A DNA stretch of 45,177 nt from Klenkia terrae. GTDB taxonomy: Bacteria > Actinomycetota > Actinomycetes > Mycobacteriales > Geodermatophilaceae. The translations under genes were made by a program, and so were the position numbers. The first letter of the stretch is position 1. The number at the start of each line of letters is the position of its first letter. Below are positions 1 through 8,944 of the stretch, piece by piece. The notes under the pieces were generated by a model. It saw only the letters and a program-made list of their open reading frames with translations. It had not been told where the DNA came from and did no database searches. The stretch lies in the NCBI RefSeq assembly GCF_900491935.1, contig NZ_UEXK01000004.1, positions 2,941,095 through 2,986,271 on the forward strand, read 5' to 3'.

Positions 1-500
1 TCGGGCTGGGCGGGCTGGGTCACCTGGCGGTCAAGTTCGCCGCCGCGCTGGGCGCCGAGGTGACCGTGCTCAGCCGGAGCGCGGACAAGGCCGACGACGC
101 CCGTGCGCTGGGCGCGACCGCGCTGGTGGTCAGCACGGACGAGGCGGCGATGGCCGCGGTGGCCGACACCTTCGACCTGGTGGTGGACACCGTGGCGGTG
201 CCGCACGACCTGGGTCCGCTGCTGCGCACGGTCGCCGTCGACGGCGTGCTGTGCTCGCTGGGCGACCTCGGCCCGGTCACCGTGCAGATCATGGACCTGC
301 TGGTCGGCCGGAAGAAGCTGACCTCCTCGGGCAGCGCCGGCCTGCCGTCGACCCGGGAGATGCTGGCGTTCTGCGCCGAGCACGGGGTGACCGCCGACGT
401 CGAGGTGCTGCCTGCCGCCCGGGTGCAGGAGGCACTCGACCGGCTGGCCGTCGGCGACGTCCGGCACCGCTTCGTGCTGGACACCTCGGCGCTGTCCTGA
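1..500 (+). CDS. Zinc-type NAD(P)-dependent alcohol dehydrogenase, C-terminal part
   Basis: The 5' end lies outside the window. The reading frame is open from base 3 and ends at TGA 498-500. The first visible residues are GLGGLGHLAVKFAAALGAEV, the nucleotide-binding turn of the Rossmann domain in medium-chain dehydrogenases of the cinnamyl alcohol dehydrogenase/YahK type. The rest is the remainder of that domain and the short C-terminal return to the catalytic domain. Such enzymes reduce aldehydes or oxidise alcohols with NAD(P)H. The zinc ligands lie in the missing N-terminal part, so substrate class cannot be judged. The gene converges on cobS with five bases between stop codons. Confidence 0.85.
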   Translation, partial: GLGGLGHLAVKFAAALGAEVTVLSRSADKADDARALGATALVVSTDEAAMAAVADTFDLVVDTVAVPHDLGPLLRTVAVDGVLCSLGDLGPVTVQIMDLLVGRKKLTSSGSAGLPSTREMLAFCAEHGVTADVEVLPAARVQEALDRLAVGDVRHRFVLDTSALS

Positions 501-505
501 GCCGG

Positions 506-1258
506 TCAGCCCAGGAGCACCGCCGCGGCCAGGAGGGTGGCCGTGGCGGTGACCTCGCCGGCGGCGCCCATGACGTCGCCGTTGACCCCGCCCAGCCGGG
601 CCCGGGCCCGGCGGTGCAGCAGCTCGCCGGCGGCCAGGCCGAGCGCGGCGGCGGCCACCAGCCGGCCGCCCTGCCCGAGGTCGCCCAGCCACAGCGCGGT
701 GCCCAGCACCAGCAGGACGACGACCACCGCGCAGGCGGCCAGCCAGGCGCGGGAGACGGTGCCGGCGACCGCGGCGCCCAGCGAGGAGCCGGCCGCGGTG
801 GGCACCCCGGGCAGGCCGCAGCGGGACATCGCCAGCCGGGCGGCGACCACCGCCGTCACCGGCGCGAGCCATCCGCCGTCCAGGGAGAGCAGCTGGGCCA
901 GGCAGGCGACCTGCAGCAGGAGGGCCAGCACCAGGGTGGCGACCCCGAACGGGCCGACGTCGCCCGACCGCATCACCTCCAGCGCCCGCTCCCGCCCGCG
1001 CAGCGGACCCAGGCCGTCGGCGGTGTCGGCCAGCCCGTCCAGGTGCAGCCCGCGGGTCAGCCAGGCCAGCAGCGCGACCGCCAGCACCGCGCCGACCAGG
1101 GGGGAGGCGGAACGGGCGGCCAGCCAGCCGACCAGCGCGGCCAGGGCGCCGAGGACCAGGCCGACCAGCGGCGCCCACGGCAGCACGCCGCGCGCGCTCG
1201 CCGACCCGGGCACGCGGAAGACCGTCAGCCACCCGAAGGCGGCCCACACCCCGCTCAC
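506..1258 (-). CDS. cobS: Adenosylcobinamide-GDP ribazoletransferase (cobalamin synthase)
   Basis: A 250-residue, very hydrophobic protein with several membrane helices, matching the size of CobS. It contains the family signature LTRGLHLDGLADTADGL about a third of the way in. CobS joins adenosylcobinamide-GDP to alpha-ribazole in the membrane, the last joining step of B12 synthesis. The GTG start at 1258-1256 overlaps the cobU stop (GTGA), so translation is probably coupled. The longer upstream extension of the frame is a shadow of cobU. Function is assigned from the signature, membrane topology and the cobU neighbour. Confidence 0.93.
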   Translation of the reverse strand: MSGVWAAFGWLTVFRVPGSASARGVLPWAPLVGLVLGALAALVGWLAARSASPLVGAVLAVALLAWLTRGLHLDGLADTADGLGPLRGRERALEVMRSGDVGPFGVATLVLALLLQVACLAQLLSLDGGWLAPVTAVVAARLAMSRCGLPGVPTAAGSSLGAAVAGTVSRAWLAACAVVVVLLVLGTALWLGDLGQGGRLVAAAALGLAAGELLHRRARARLGGVNGDVMGAAGEVTATATLLAAAVLLG

Positions 1259-1776
1259 CGCAGGCGCTGGGGGAGTCCTGCGACGACGAAGAACACCTCG
1301 TCGGCGGTGGCGGCCAGCCGCTGGTTCACCGTGCCGAGGGTGTCCCGGAACAGCCGGCCCGACGACGTCTCGGGGATGACGCCCAGCCCGACCTCGTCGC
1401 TGACGGCCACGACGTGCGCCGGGGTCATCACCCAGGCCTCGAGCAGCTCGTCGACCCGCCGGGACAGGCGGTCGGCGGCCCGCTGGCCGCCGTCCCAGAC
1501 CCCGCTGGCGTCCATCATCGCGGTGACCCAGGTGGTGATCGAGTCGACCAGGTAGGTGCCCGGGAGCACCAGCTCGCCGGGGTTGGTGGTCTCCTTCGTC
1601 GTCCACGCGGCCGGCCGGCGGGCGCGGTGCGCGGCGATCCGGGCGGCCCAGTCGGCGTCCCCGGGTCGGGGGTCGGTGGTGGCCAGGTAGGTGACGTCGT
1701 CCCGGCCCTCGAGCAGCGACTCGGCGTGCGCGGACTTGCCCGACCGCGAGCCGCCGAGGACGAGGGCGCGGCTCAC
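1255..1776 (-). CDS. cobU: Bifunctional adenosylcobinamide kinase / guanylyltransferase
   Basis: 173 residues, as expected for CobU/CobP. The P-loop GGSRSGKS sits at residues 8-15. The stretch RIAAHRARRP carries the histidine that takes up GMP in the family. The motif SDEVGLGVIPE is the conserved central signature. The enzyme phosphorylates adenosylcobinamide and then adds GMP, giving the substrate for CobS. The GTG start at 1776-1774 overlaps the stop of the upstream phosphatase gene, and its own stop overlaps the cobS start, so the three form one tightly coupled operon. Confidence 0.95.
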   Translation of the reverse strand: MSRALVLGGSRSGKSAHAESLLEGRDDVTYLATTDPRPGDADWAARIAAHRARRPAAWTTKETTNPGELVLPGTYLVDSITTWVTAMMDASGVWDGGQRAADRLSRRVDELLEAWVMTPAHVVAVSDEVGLGVIPETSSGRLFRDTLGTVNQRLAATADEVFFVVAGLPQRLR

Positions 1777-2309
1777 AGCTCGAGCCGGGTGATCGAGCCG
1801 TTGTGCGGGGTGACCGCGGGCATCGCCTCGGGGCCGTCGCCGGCGAGCACGGCCTGGGCGGCGCGGATGGTGTCGCCGTGGGTGACCAGCGCGACCACCT
1901 CGGCCGGCGGGGCCGCCCGCAGGCCGTCCAGGTAGGTCGCCACCCGGGCGTGCAGCTGCGCCAGGGACTCCCCGCCGTCGGCGGACCAGTGCACGTCGGT
2001 CCAGTCCACGAGGTCCCACAGCTCGCGGGAGGGCCGGCCCTCCAGGACGCCGTACCCCTGCTCGCGCAGCGCCGGGGTGGTGGTGAAGCGGCGTCCGGTG
2101 GCGGCCATGCAGTGCTCGGCGGTCTGCACGGCCCGGTGCAGGTCGCTGGCCACCATCGCGCCGGGGCGCAGGCCCTTGAGCTCGGTGGCCGCGCCGCGGG
2201 CCTGCTCGTGGCCGAGCTCGGTCAACGGCACGTGCGCCGTCTGGCCCTGCATGAGGCCGGCGGCGTTCCAGGTGCTCTGTCCGTGCCGGACGAGCAGGAG
2301 CGTGGTCAT
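1773..2309 (-). CDS. Histidine phosphatase family protein, probable alpha-ribazole phosphatase
   Basis: 178 residues beginning MTTLLLVRHGQSTWN: the RHG motif places the catalytic histidine at residue 9. A second histidine in VTHGD near the C-terminus and the acid in LREQGYGVLEG complete the branch-1 histidine phosphatase site. As first gene of the operon with cobU and cobS it is probably CobC, removing phosphate from alpha-ribazole 5'-phosphate, but phosphoglycerate-mutase-like enzymes of other specificity share these motifs. The ATG at 2309 lies 8 bases after TAGGCT (2323-2318), which suggests a leaderless transcript. Confidence 0.85.
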   Translation of the reverse strand: MTTLLLVRHGQSTWNAAGLMQGQTAHVPLTELGHEQARGAATELKGLRPGAMVASDLHRAVQTAEHCMAATGRRFTTTPALREQGYGVLEGRPSRELWDLVDWTDVHWSADGGESLAQLHARVATYLDGLRAAPPAEVVALVTHGDTIRAAQAVLAGDGPEAMPAVTPHNGSITRLEL

Positions 2310-2317
2310 CGAGGGGG

Positions 2318-2339
2318 AGCCTAGGTGCGCGGTTACCGT
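2318..2339. promoter_or_regulatory. Divergent leaderless promoters of the cob operon and the Fic-like gene
   Basis: Two -10-like boxes face away from each other: TAGGCT on the minus strand (2323-2318), 8 bases before the phosphatase ATG, and TACCGT on the plus strand (2334-2339), 6 bases before GTG 2346. Only 36 bases separate the two start codons, so neither transcript can have a normal leader with a ribosome site. Positions of the boxes are seen. Promoter activity is inferred. Confidence 0.55.
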
Positions 2340-2345
2340 CGAGGC

Positions 2346-3173
2346 GTGACGATCCCCCTGCGGCCCCCGACGGACGGCCCCGGCGCGGCAGGCCTGGGTG
2401 CCCGCCGCGCGGCCCCGCGGCCGACCCGGCCGGCCGGTCCGGACCCGCTGGCCCCGCTGCTGGACCTGCCCGGCGTACGCGACGCGGCCGACGCGGCCCG
2501 CACCGCGGTCGACCGGCTGCTCGGCCACAAGGTGCTGCGCCGGGAGTCCGCCGGCGTGAGCTCGGAGTCCGCGCTGCGCGGCGCCCGCGCCTCGGCGTCG
2601 CTGGAGGGCGTCGACGTCCCGCTGGCCCAGGTGCGCACCGGCGACGTCAGCGAGCCGACCCTGCAGGGCGCGCTGCGGGTCTCGGTCGCGCTGGGCTCGA
2701 TGGTCGACACCTGGGACCGCGCGCCGGGCCAGGTGCTGGCCCGCATGCACGTGCTCGCCGCCGCCGACCTGGTGCCCAGCGCCGAGCTGGGCCGGCCCGC
2801 GCCGCAGTCCAGCGGCCGGCTGGGCGGGGTGTTCGGGCTGATCACCGGGGCGACGACCGCCCCGGCCGTGCTGATCGCCGCGGTCGTGCACGGCGAACTG
2901 GCCGCGGTCGAGCCCTTCGCCGTGGGCAGCGGGGTGGTGGCCCGGGCCGCCGGCCGGCTGACCGGCATCGCCCGCGGCCTGGACCCCAAGGCCGTCTCCG
3001 TGCCCGAGGTGGGCTTCGCCGAGCTGGGGGCTGATGCGTACGCCGAGGCCCTGGCCGGCTACCGCAGCGGCACCGCCGAGGGCGTCGCCGGCTGGCTGGC
3101 GCACTGCTGCCGGGCCACCGAGCTGGGCGCCGTCGAGGGCCTGGCCATCTGCGAGTCCCTCCTCCGCGGGTAG
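2346..3173 (+). CDS. Fic-like protein with degenerate active site
   Basis: 275 residues. ASASLEGV (residues 82-89) matches the (S/T)xxxE(G/N) autoinhibitory motif of Fic AMP-transferases. The stretch EPFAVGSGVVAR (189-200) lines up with the Fic core HxFx(D/E)GNGRxxR, but the catalytic His is Glu, the acid is Val, Asn is Ser and the first Arg is Val. Some glycines, the Phe and the last Arg remain. The protein therefore looks like a Fic fold without normal AMPylation chemistry. Such proteins occur widely in Actinobacteria, often under vague names. The start at GTG 2346 is chosen because TACCGT lies 6 bases upstream; GTG 2325 is possible but unlikely. Confidence 0.6.
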   Translation: MTIPLRPPTDGPGAAGLGARRAAPRPTRPAGPDPLAPLLDLPGVRDAADAARTAVDRLLGHKVLRRESAGVSSESALRGARASASLEGVDVPLAQVRTGDVSEPTLQGALRVSVALGSMVDTWDRAPGQVLARMHVLAAADLVPSAELGRPAPQSSGRLGGVFGLITGATTAPAVLIAAVVHGELAAVEPFAVGSGVVARAAGRLTGIARGLDPKAVSVPEVGFAELGADAYAEALAGYRSGTAEGVAGWLAHCCRATELGAVEGLAICESLLRG

Positions 3174-3185
3174 CCCCCAGGCCTC

Positions 3186-3245
3186 GCCGAGTGCGGAGCC
3201 AGACCGGTCATCGGCGTGGATGAGCGGTCTCAGTCCGCACTCGAC
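3186..3245. repeat. 60-base imperfect palindrome, copy 1 (3' side of the DUF559 gene)
   Basis: The 24-base arms at 3188-3211 and 3220-3243 pair at 20 positions around the 8-base loop CGGCGTGG. The outer part CGAGTGCGGAG pairs with CTCCGCACTCG apart from the central mismatch block. The right arm overlaps the stop codon and last codons of the DUF559 gene. A direct copy lies at 4225-4284. It sits between two convergent genes, so it could also stop transcription. Confidence 0.85.
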
Positions 3246-4198
3246 GATGCAAGGGCTGCCGCCACCAGCGCCACGATGCGCTCGGGGTGGTGGAGGTCGG
3301 CCGCCGTCACGTAGAGCACCCGCCAACCTGCGGCTTGCAGGCGGTTCATCCGTTGCCGGTCCGGGCCCAGCCGGGTCAGGTGGACCTCGCCGTCGTACTC
3401 CAGGGCCACTCTCAGCGCCGGCCAGGCGAAGTCCACCCGGGCCACCTCGCGTCCGCGAGCGTCGCGCACCCGGTGCTGAGCCATCGGTCTGGGCAGTGCG
3501 GACCGGTGGAGGACCAACCGCGTCCGGGTCTCCTGCGGTGACTCGGCCAGGCCGTCGGCGTCGGCCAGGGCGGCCCGGATCCGCCGGCAGCCACGCCCCG
3601 TGCGGGTGCCGGCACGGTCCTCGAGGTCGGCCAGGGTGACGGTCCGGTGCTCGCGGGGCCCGAGCTGGCAGAACTGGTCCAGGACCACCACGGCGTCGTC
3701 GTGGCGGAGCTCGGCAGCGAGGTCGAGGGCGGTGACCGTGGGGAGCGTCAGTCGCACCCCGTCCCGCCGTCCGACGTCCTGGGCGAACACCGCGCGCCGG
3801 CGGACGACGAGGCCCGCGATGCGCTGCTGACCAGCCGGGCGGCGGATGCCGTCGGCGTCGGGTGCCCGCCGTGGACGCGCGACCTCGACATCGGCCCGGT
3901 CGGGGTCGCCGGTGGGCCCGTCGACGTCCACGCCCCACAGTCGGGCAGCGCTGCGCCCGCAGACCACGGCGTCGGGGAACAGAACCAGGGCGGCCCGCAC
4001 CCGGAGCTCGTGGGTGAGCGGCACCCCGGCCGCGATGTAGACGTCCGGGAACACCCGCACCCACCCCGGGCCGGCCAGCTGGTGCCGGGTGAGCGTGCCC
4101 GCCGCCACCGCGGCGGACCCCCGGAACGGCCGGGAGCCGAGGGCGGGCGCAGGGCGCGGCGGCCGGGACACGCTCGCAGGCTCCAGCACGGCGGACAC
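3230..4198 (-). CDS. DUF559 / AbiEi_4-type protein with PD-(D/E)XK-like domain
   Basis: 322 residues. The N-terminal part (about 30-60: GTLTRHQLAGPGWVRVFPDV) resembles the winged-helix AbiEi_4 antitoxin-like domain. The C-terminal part (about 215-315) is a DUF559 domain related to Vsr-type nucleases: E219 in ESPQETR, D256 in VDFAW and E267/D269 in ALEYDGEVH form a PD-(D/E)XK-like site. Such proteins are numerous in high-GC Actinobacteria and have no settled role. No toxin partner gene is adjacent. The gene is bounded on both sides by copies of the same palindrome, one overlapping its stop. GTG 4198 is the longest start; GTG 4189 is also possible. Confidence 0.75.
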   Translation of the reverse strand: MSAVLEPASVSRPPRPAPALGSRPFRGSAAVAAGTLTRHQLAGPGWVRVFPDVYIAAGVPLTHELRVRAALVLFPDAVVCGRSAARLWGVDVDGPTGDPDRADVEVARPRRAPDADGIRRPAGQQRIAGLVVRRRAVFAQDVGRRDGVRLTLPTVTALDLAAELRHDDAVVVLDQFCQLGPREHRTVTLADLEDRAGTRTGRGCRRIRAALADADGLAESPQETRTRLVLHRSALPRPMAQHRVRDARGREVARVDFAWPALRVALEYDGEVHLTRLGPDRQRMNRLQAAGWRVLYVTAADLHHPERIVALVAAALASSSAD

Positions 4199-4201
4199 CG
4201 A

Positions 4202-4218
4202 TGTGGATCTTGTCCACA
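4202..4218. promoter_or_regulatory. Inverted DnaA-box-like sites upstream of the DUF559 gene
   Basis: TGTGGA-N5-TCCACA forms an inverted pair of TCCACA half-sites just before the DUF559 start. The right half reads TTGTCCACA, which fits the high-GC actinobacterial DnaA box. It may act on DUF559 expression; function is inferred. Confidence 0.35.
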
Positions 4219-4224
4219 GGCGCC

Positions 4225-4284
4225 GTCGAGTGCGGAGCCAGGCCGGTCATCCCCGGCGATGGGCGGTCTCACTCCGCACTCGAC
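4225..4284. repeat. 60-base imperfect palindrome, copy 2 (5' side of the DUF559 gene)
   Basis: Arms GTCGAGTGCGGAGCCAGG... (4225-4250) and the pairing strand (4259-4284) enclose the 8-base loop CCCCGGCG. The left arm differs from copy 1 at one of 24 bases (A to G), the loop differs fully in sequence but not in length, and the same stem mismatches are kept. The two copies are therefore direct repeats of one element. It also lies 24 bases before the aldo/keto reductase start. Confidence 0.85.
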
Positions 4285-4308
4285 GGCCGCTCCGCCCACA
4301 CTGGGGGC

Positions 4309-5343
4309 ATGCGCTTCCTCGACGTCGACGGTCTCGGTCCGGTCTCCCGGATCGGGTTGGGCACCTGGCAGTTCGGCTCCCGGGAGTGGGGCTACGGCGA
4401 CGACTACGCCGACGCGGGCGCGACCGCGATCGTCCGGCGGGCCCTCGAGCTGGGCGTCACCCTCTTCGACACCGCCGAGGTCTACGGGCCGGGCAAGAGC
4501 GAGCGGATCCTCGGCGCGGCGCTGGGTGCCGACCGGGACGACGTCGTCCTGGCCTCGAAGGTGCTCCCGGTCGCGCCGTTCCCGAAGCTGGTCCGCAAGG
4601 CATGGCAGGGGAGCGCGCAGCGGCTCGGCGTGCGGCGGATCCCGCTGTACCAGGTGCACCAGCCCAACCCGGTGGTCCCCGACACCGTGACGATGAAGGG
4701 CATGGGCGCGCTGCTCGACGAGGGCCGGATCGGCGCCGTCGGCGTCTCGAACTACAGCCTGGAGCGCTGGCGGGCCGCCGACGCCGCGCTGGGCCGGCCC
4801 GTGGTCAGCAACCAGGTGGACTTCTCCCTCGCCGCCGCCGGCCCGCTGGAGGACCTGGTGCCCTTCGCCGAGGCGGAGGACCGGGTGGTGATCGCCTACA
4901 GCCCGCTCGCCCAGGGCCTGCTCGGCGGCAAGTACGGCGTGGACAACCGCCCCGGCGGCGTCCGGGCGATGAACAAGCTCTTCGGCACCGAGAACCTGCG
5001 CCGGGTGGAGCCGCTCCTGGAGCTGCTGCGGGAGGTGGCCGCCGCGCACCGCGTCGAGCCGGCCCAGGTCGCGCTGGCCTGGCTCCTCTCGCTGCCCCGG
5101 GTCATCGCGATCCCGGGCGCCTCCAGCGTCGAGCAGCTGGAGTTCAACGTGGCCGCCGCCGACCTCGAGCTGGCCGCCGACGAGCAGGCCGCGCTGACCA
5201 CCGCGGCCCGGGCCTTCGACCCCAAGGCCACGGTCGGCACGCTGCTGGACCGGGCGAAGGAGGAGGCCGGGCCGTTGCTGGGCCGGGCCCGCAGCGAGGC
5301 CGGCCCGCTGGTGGACAAGGTCAGGCAGGCCCTGCGGCGCTGA
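4309..5343 (+). CDS. Aldo/keto reductase
   Basis: 344 residues with the AKR barrel. The catalytic tetrad is visible: D54 and Y59 in FDTAEVYG, K84 in LASK, and H117 in YQVHQPN. The cofactor-binding end IAIPGASS near residue 265 is also present. These enzymes reduce carbonyls with NADPH; the substrate is not predictable. The last 35 residues form an extra charged helical tail after the barrel. ATG 4309 is chosen because homologues begin at this point and the longer frame would translate the palindrome. Its 3' end overlaps the convergent DUF1232 gene by 23 bases. Confidence 0.92.
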   Translation: MRFLDVDGLGPVSRIGLGTWQFGSREWGYGDDYADAGATAIVRRALELGVTLFDTAEVYGPGKSERILGAALGADRDDVVLASKVLPVAPFPKLVRKAWQGSAQRLGVRRIPLYQVHQPNPVVPDTVTMKGMGALLDEGRIGAVGVSNYSLERWRAADAALGRPVVSNQVDFSLAAAGPLEDLVPFAEAEDRVVIAYSPLAQGLLGGKYGVDNRPGGVRAMNKLFGTENLRRVEPLLELLREVAAAHRVEPAQVALAWLLSLPRVIAIPGASSVEQLEFNVAAADLELAADEQAALTTAARAFDPKATVGTLLDRAKEEAGPLLGRARSEAGPLVDKVRQALRR

Positions 5344-5745
5344 GCCCGGCCAGCCGGCGCACCAGGTCCAGGCCGGCGGGGGGGCCGGGCCAGTGCCGGG
5401 TCAGCGCCTCCGGCCCGGCCCGCCGCACCACCGCGCGCAGCACCAGGGCCACCACCACGGCGTCGTCGGCGTACCCGATGACCGGCAGCACGTCGGGCAC
5501 CAGGTCCACCGGCGACGCCAGGTAGACCAGCAGCAGGACCAGGCCGACCCGCACCCCGCGGGGCAGCGACCCGTCGCCGGCCAACCGCTTCACCAGCCGG
5601 ACGACGTCGGGCAGCAGCCGCAGCGCCTCCCGGGCGGTGACCGTCTCCGGGTGCCGCCGGGCGTAGCCCCACAGCAGGCCGAGCAGGACGGCGTAGAGCA
5701 GCACCAGCCCGGCGACGACGCCCAGCAGGACCTGCCACCACGCCA

Positions 5746-5746
<1 letters not shown>
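5321..5746 (-). CDS. DUF1232 (YkvA-type) membrane protein
   Basis: 141 residues. A membrane helix lies near the N-terminus (VLLGVVAGLVLLYAVLLGLL). The DUF1232 core follows at about 70-110, with VYLASPVDLVPDVLPVIGY, the family's hallmark SPxDLxPD block. The function of the family is unknown. The ATG at 5746 shares a base with the argG stop (TGATG), so it is read as a downstream member of the argG transcript. Confidence 0.85.
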
Positions 5747-7187
<1,441 letters not shown>

Positions 7188-7190
<3 letters not shown>

Positions 7191-7835
7191 TGCAGAGTCG
7201 GGGTCGGTGAGGCCGTGCTCGATGGCGTACCGGGTCAGCTCCACCCGGTTGTGCAGCTGCAGCTTGCGCAGGGTGTTCTGCACGTGGTTCTCCACCGTGC
7301 GGTGCGAGAGCACCAGCCGCTCGGCGATGGCCTTGGCCGACAACCCGCGGCTGACCAGCTTGAGCACCTCGGTCTCCCGCTCGGTCAGCTGCGGGGCGCC
7401 CGGGTCGGGACCGGCCTGCAGCCGCCGGTACTCACCCAGCAGCAGCCCGGCCAGCCCGGCGGAGAAGACCGCGTCCCCGGCCGCCGTCCGGGTGACCGCG
7501 TCGGCCAGCTCGTCGGCGCCGGCGGACTTCACCAGGTAGCCCGAGGCGCCGGCCTTGACCGCCTCCAGCACGTCCGCCTGCTCGGCGCTGGCCGAGAGCA
7601 CCAGCACCCGGGTGCCCGGCAGGGCGGCGACGACGTCCCGGGTGGCGTCGACCCCGGACCCGGTGCCCAGCTGCAGGTCCATGACCACCACGTCGGGCCG
7701 GACGGCCAGGGCGCGGCGGACGGCGGACCCGGCGTCCCCGGCCGTGGCGACCACCTCGAAGCCGCGGGCGGCGAGGTCGCGCTCCACGGCCTCGCGCCAC
7801 ATCGGGTGGTCGTCGACCACCATCACGGTCGTCAT
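7188..7835 (-). CDS. LuxR-family (NarL-type) response regulator, MacR-like
   Basis: 215 residues. The receiver domain spans 1-120 with acidic pair D8/D9, phosphoacceptor D53 (VVMDLQL) and K103 (YLVKSA). The DNA-binding LuxR domain spans about 150-208, with LTERETEVLKLVSRGLSAK and HRTVENHV as the recognition part. It follows a histidine kinase whose stop overlaps its ATG (ATGA), so it is the cognate regulator. The kinase resembles MacS of Streptomyces, which with MacR affects development, but the target genes here are unknown. Confidence 0.92.
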
Positions 7836-8944
7836 CGCGGCGTCCCCCTCGGGATCGTGAGCTCCCACTCGGTGCCCTGGCCGGGCGCGGTGTGCAGGAC
7901 GGCGGACCCGCCCAGGTCGGCCAGCCTGCCGCAGATCGAGGAGCGGACCCCGTGGTGCCCCTCGCCGGCGGCGGCGGGCAGCCGTCCGTCGGGGATGCCC
8001 GGGCCGTCGTCCCGGACCACCACGACCACCTCGTCGTCGGCCGGCTCCAGCGAGACCCAGGCGTGCGCCCCGGCGGCGTGCTCGGCGGTGTTGGCCAGGG
8101 CCTCCCGCACCGCGGCGGTCAGCTCGGCGGCGGTGTGCGCGGGCAGCTCGACCGGCTCGGCGGGACCGGCCACGTCGACGTCGGGGGTGGCCAGCAGCCG
8201 CAGCGCGGTGCCCAGGTCGGCGGTGCCGACGGCGACCTCGGGCCCGGTGGTCAGCAGCCCGCGCAGCGCGACCTCCTGCTCGGCGGCCAGCCGGGTCAGC
8301 TCCGGGTCCACGCCCCGGCGGCGGACGGCGGCCAGCACCTGCAGGACGCCGTCGTGCACCGCCCGGCCCAGCCGTTCGCGCTCCTGCGCGGCGGCCTGCG
8401 CCGCGGCGGCCTCCCGCAGCGCGAGCTCGGCCCGCCGGGTGATCGTGGCCGCGTAGCCCAGCAGCCCGGCGGTGAGCACCAGCAGCGTCAGGTTGAAGAC
8501 CTCGCGGTCGCCGACGTAGCCGCGCAGGAAGGTGACCGCCGCCCAGACGACGACGGCACCGGCCACGCCGCCGTCCCGGCCGCGGGCCAGCGCCATGGCC
8601 AGCGCGGGCCCGGCCACCCAGATCGAGGTGACGATGGGGGCGCCCTCGCCGAACGCCCCGGCGGGCTGGGTGGCCACGGTGGCGGCCAGAACCAGCACGG
8701 TGACCCCGAGGTCGAGCAGGGTCACCCGGGTGCGGCGGCCCGCGGCGCGGCTGTAGGCGACGGTGACCACCGCGGTCCACACCGCCATCGCGACCAGCAC
8801 GGCGACCGGGGCCGCCGTCCCGGGGTAGTCGTCGCGCTCCCGGAACCAGCCGGCGACGGCCAGCACCCACGCGACCAGCCGGAACGCGACCACGACCCGC
8901 CACAGCGGGGCGAGCAGGTCGCGCTGCCGGAGCTCCCCGGCCAT
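7832..8944 (-). CDS. MacS-like sensor histidine kinase
   Basis: 370 residues. The N-terminal half has about five membrane helices and begins RDLLAPLWRVVVAFR, typical of the DUF5931 region of MacS-type kinases. The HisKA_3 dimerisation helix follows, with phosphoacceptor H197 in RLGRAVHDGVLQVL. The ATPase part has the N-box REALANTAEHA and the G-box DDGPGIPDG. It autophosphorylates and passes phosphate to the downstream regulator. Its ATG shares a base with the HAD gene stop (TGATG). The signal sensed is unknown; MacS assignment rests on overall layout. Confidence 0.88.
   Translation of the reverse strand: MAGELRQRDLLAPLWRVVVAFRLVAWVLAVAGWFRERDDYPGTAAPVAVLVAMAVWTAVVTVAYSRAAGRRTRVTLLDLGVTVLVLAATVATQPAGAFGEGAPIVTSIWVAGPALAMALARGRDGGVAGAVVVWAAVTFLRGYVGDREVFNLTLLVLTAGLLGYAATITRRAELALREAAAAQAAAQERERLGRAVHDGVLQVLAAVRRRGVDPELTRLAAEQEVALRGLLTTGPEVAVGTADLGTALRLLATPDVDVAGPAEPVELPAHTAAELTAAVREALANTAEHAAGAHAWVSLEPADDEVVVVVRDDGPGIPDGRLPAAAGEGHHGVRSSICGRLADLGGSAVLHTAPGQGTEWELTIPRGTPR

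Noticed and set aside
251-1555. A 434-codon plus-strand frame over the cob genes
   Set aside because: Composition is that of an antisense shadow, with no recognisable domain, and cobS and cobU are clear on the other strand.
1773-4250. An 825-codon minus-strand frame that could look like a fusion of a basic protein with a phosphatase
   Set aside because: The first 640 codons are Arg/Pro/Gly-rich shadow over the Fic-like and DUF559 genes. The phosphatase begins at ATG 2309 with the RHG motif and its own promoter box.
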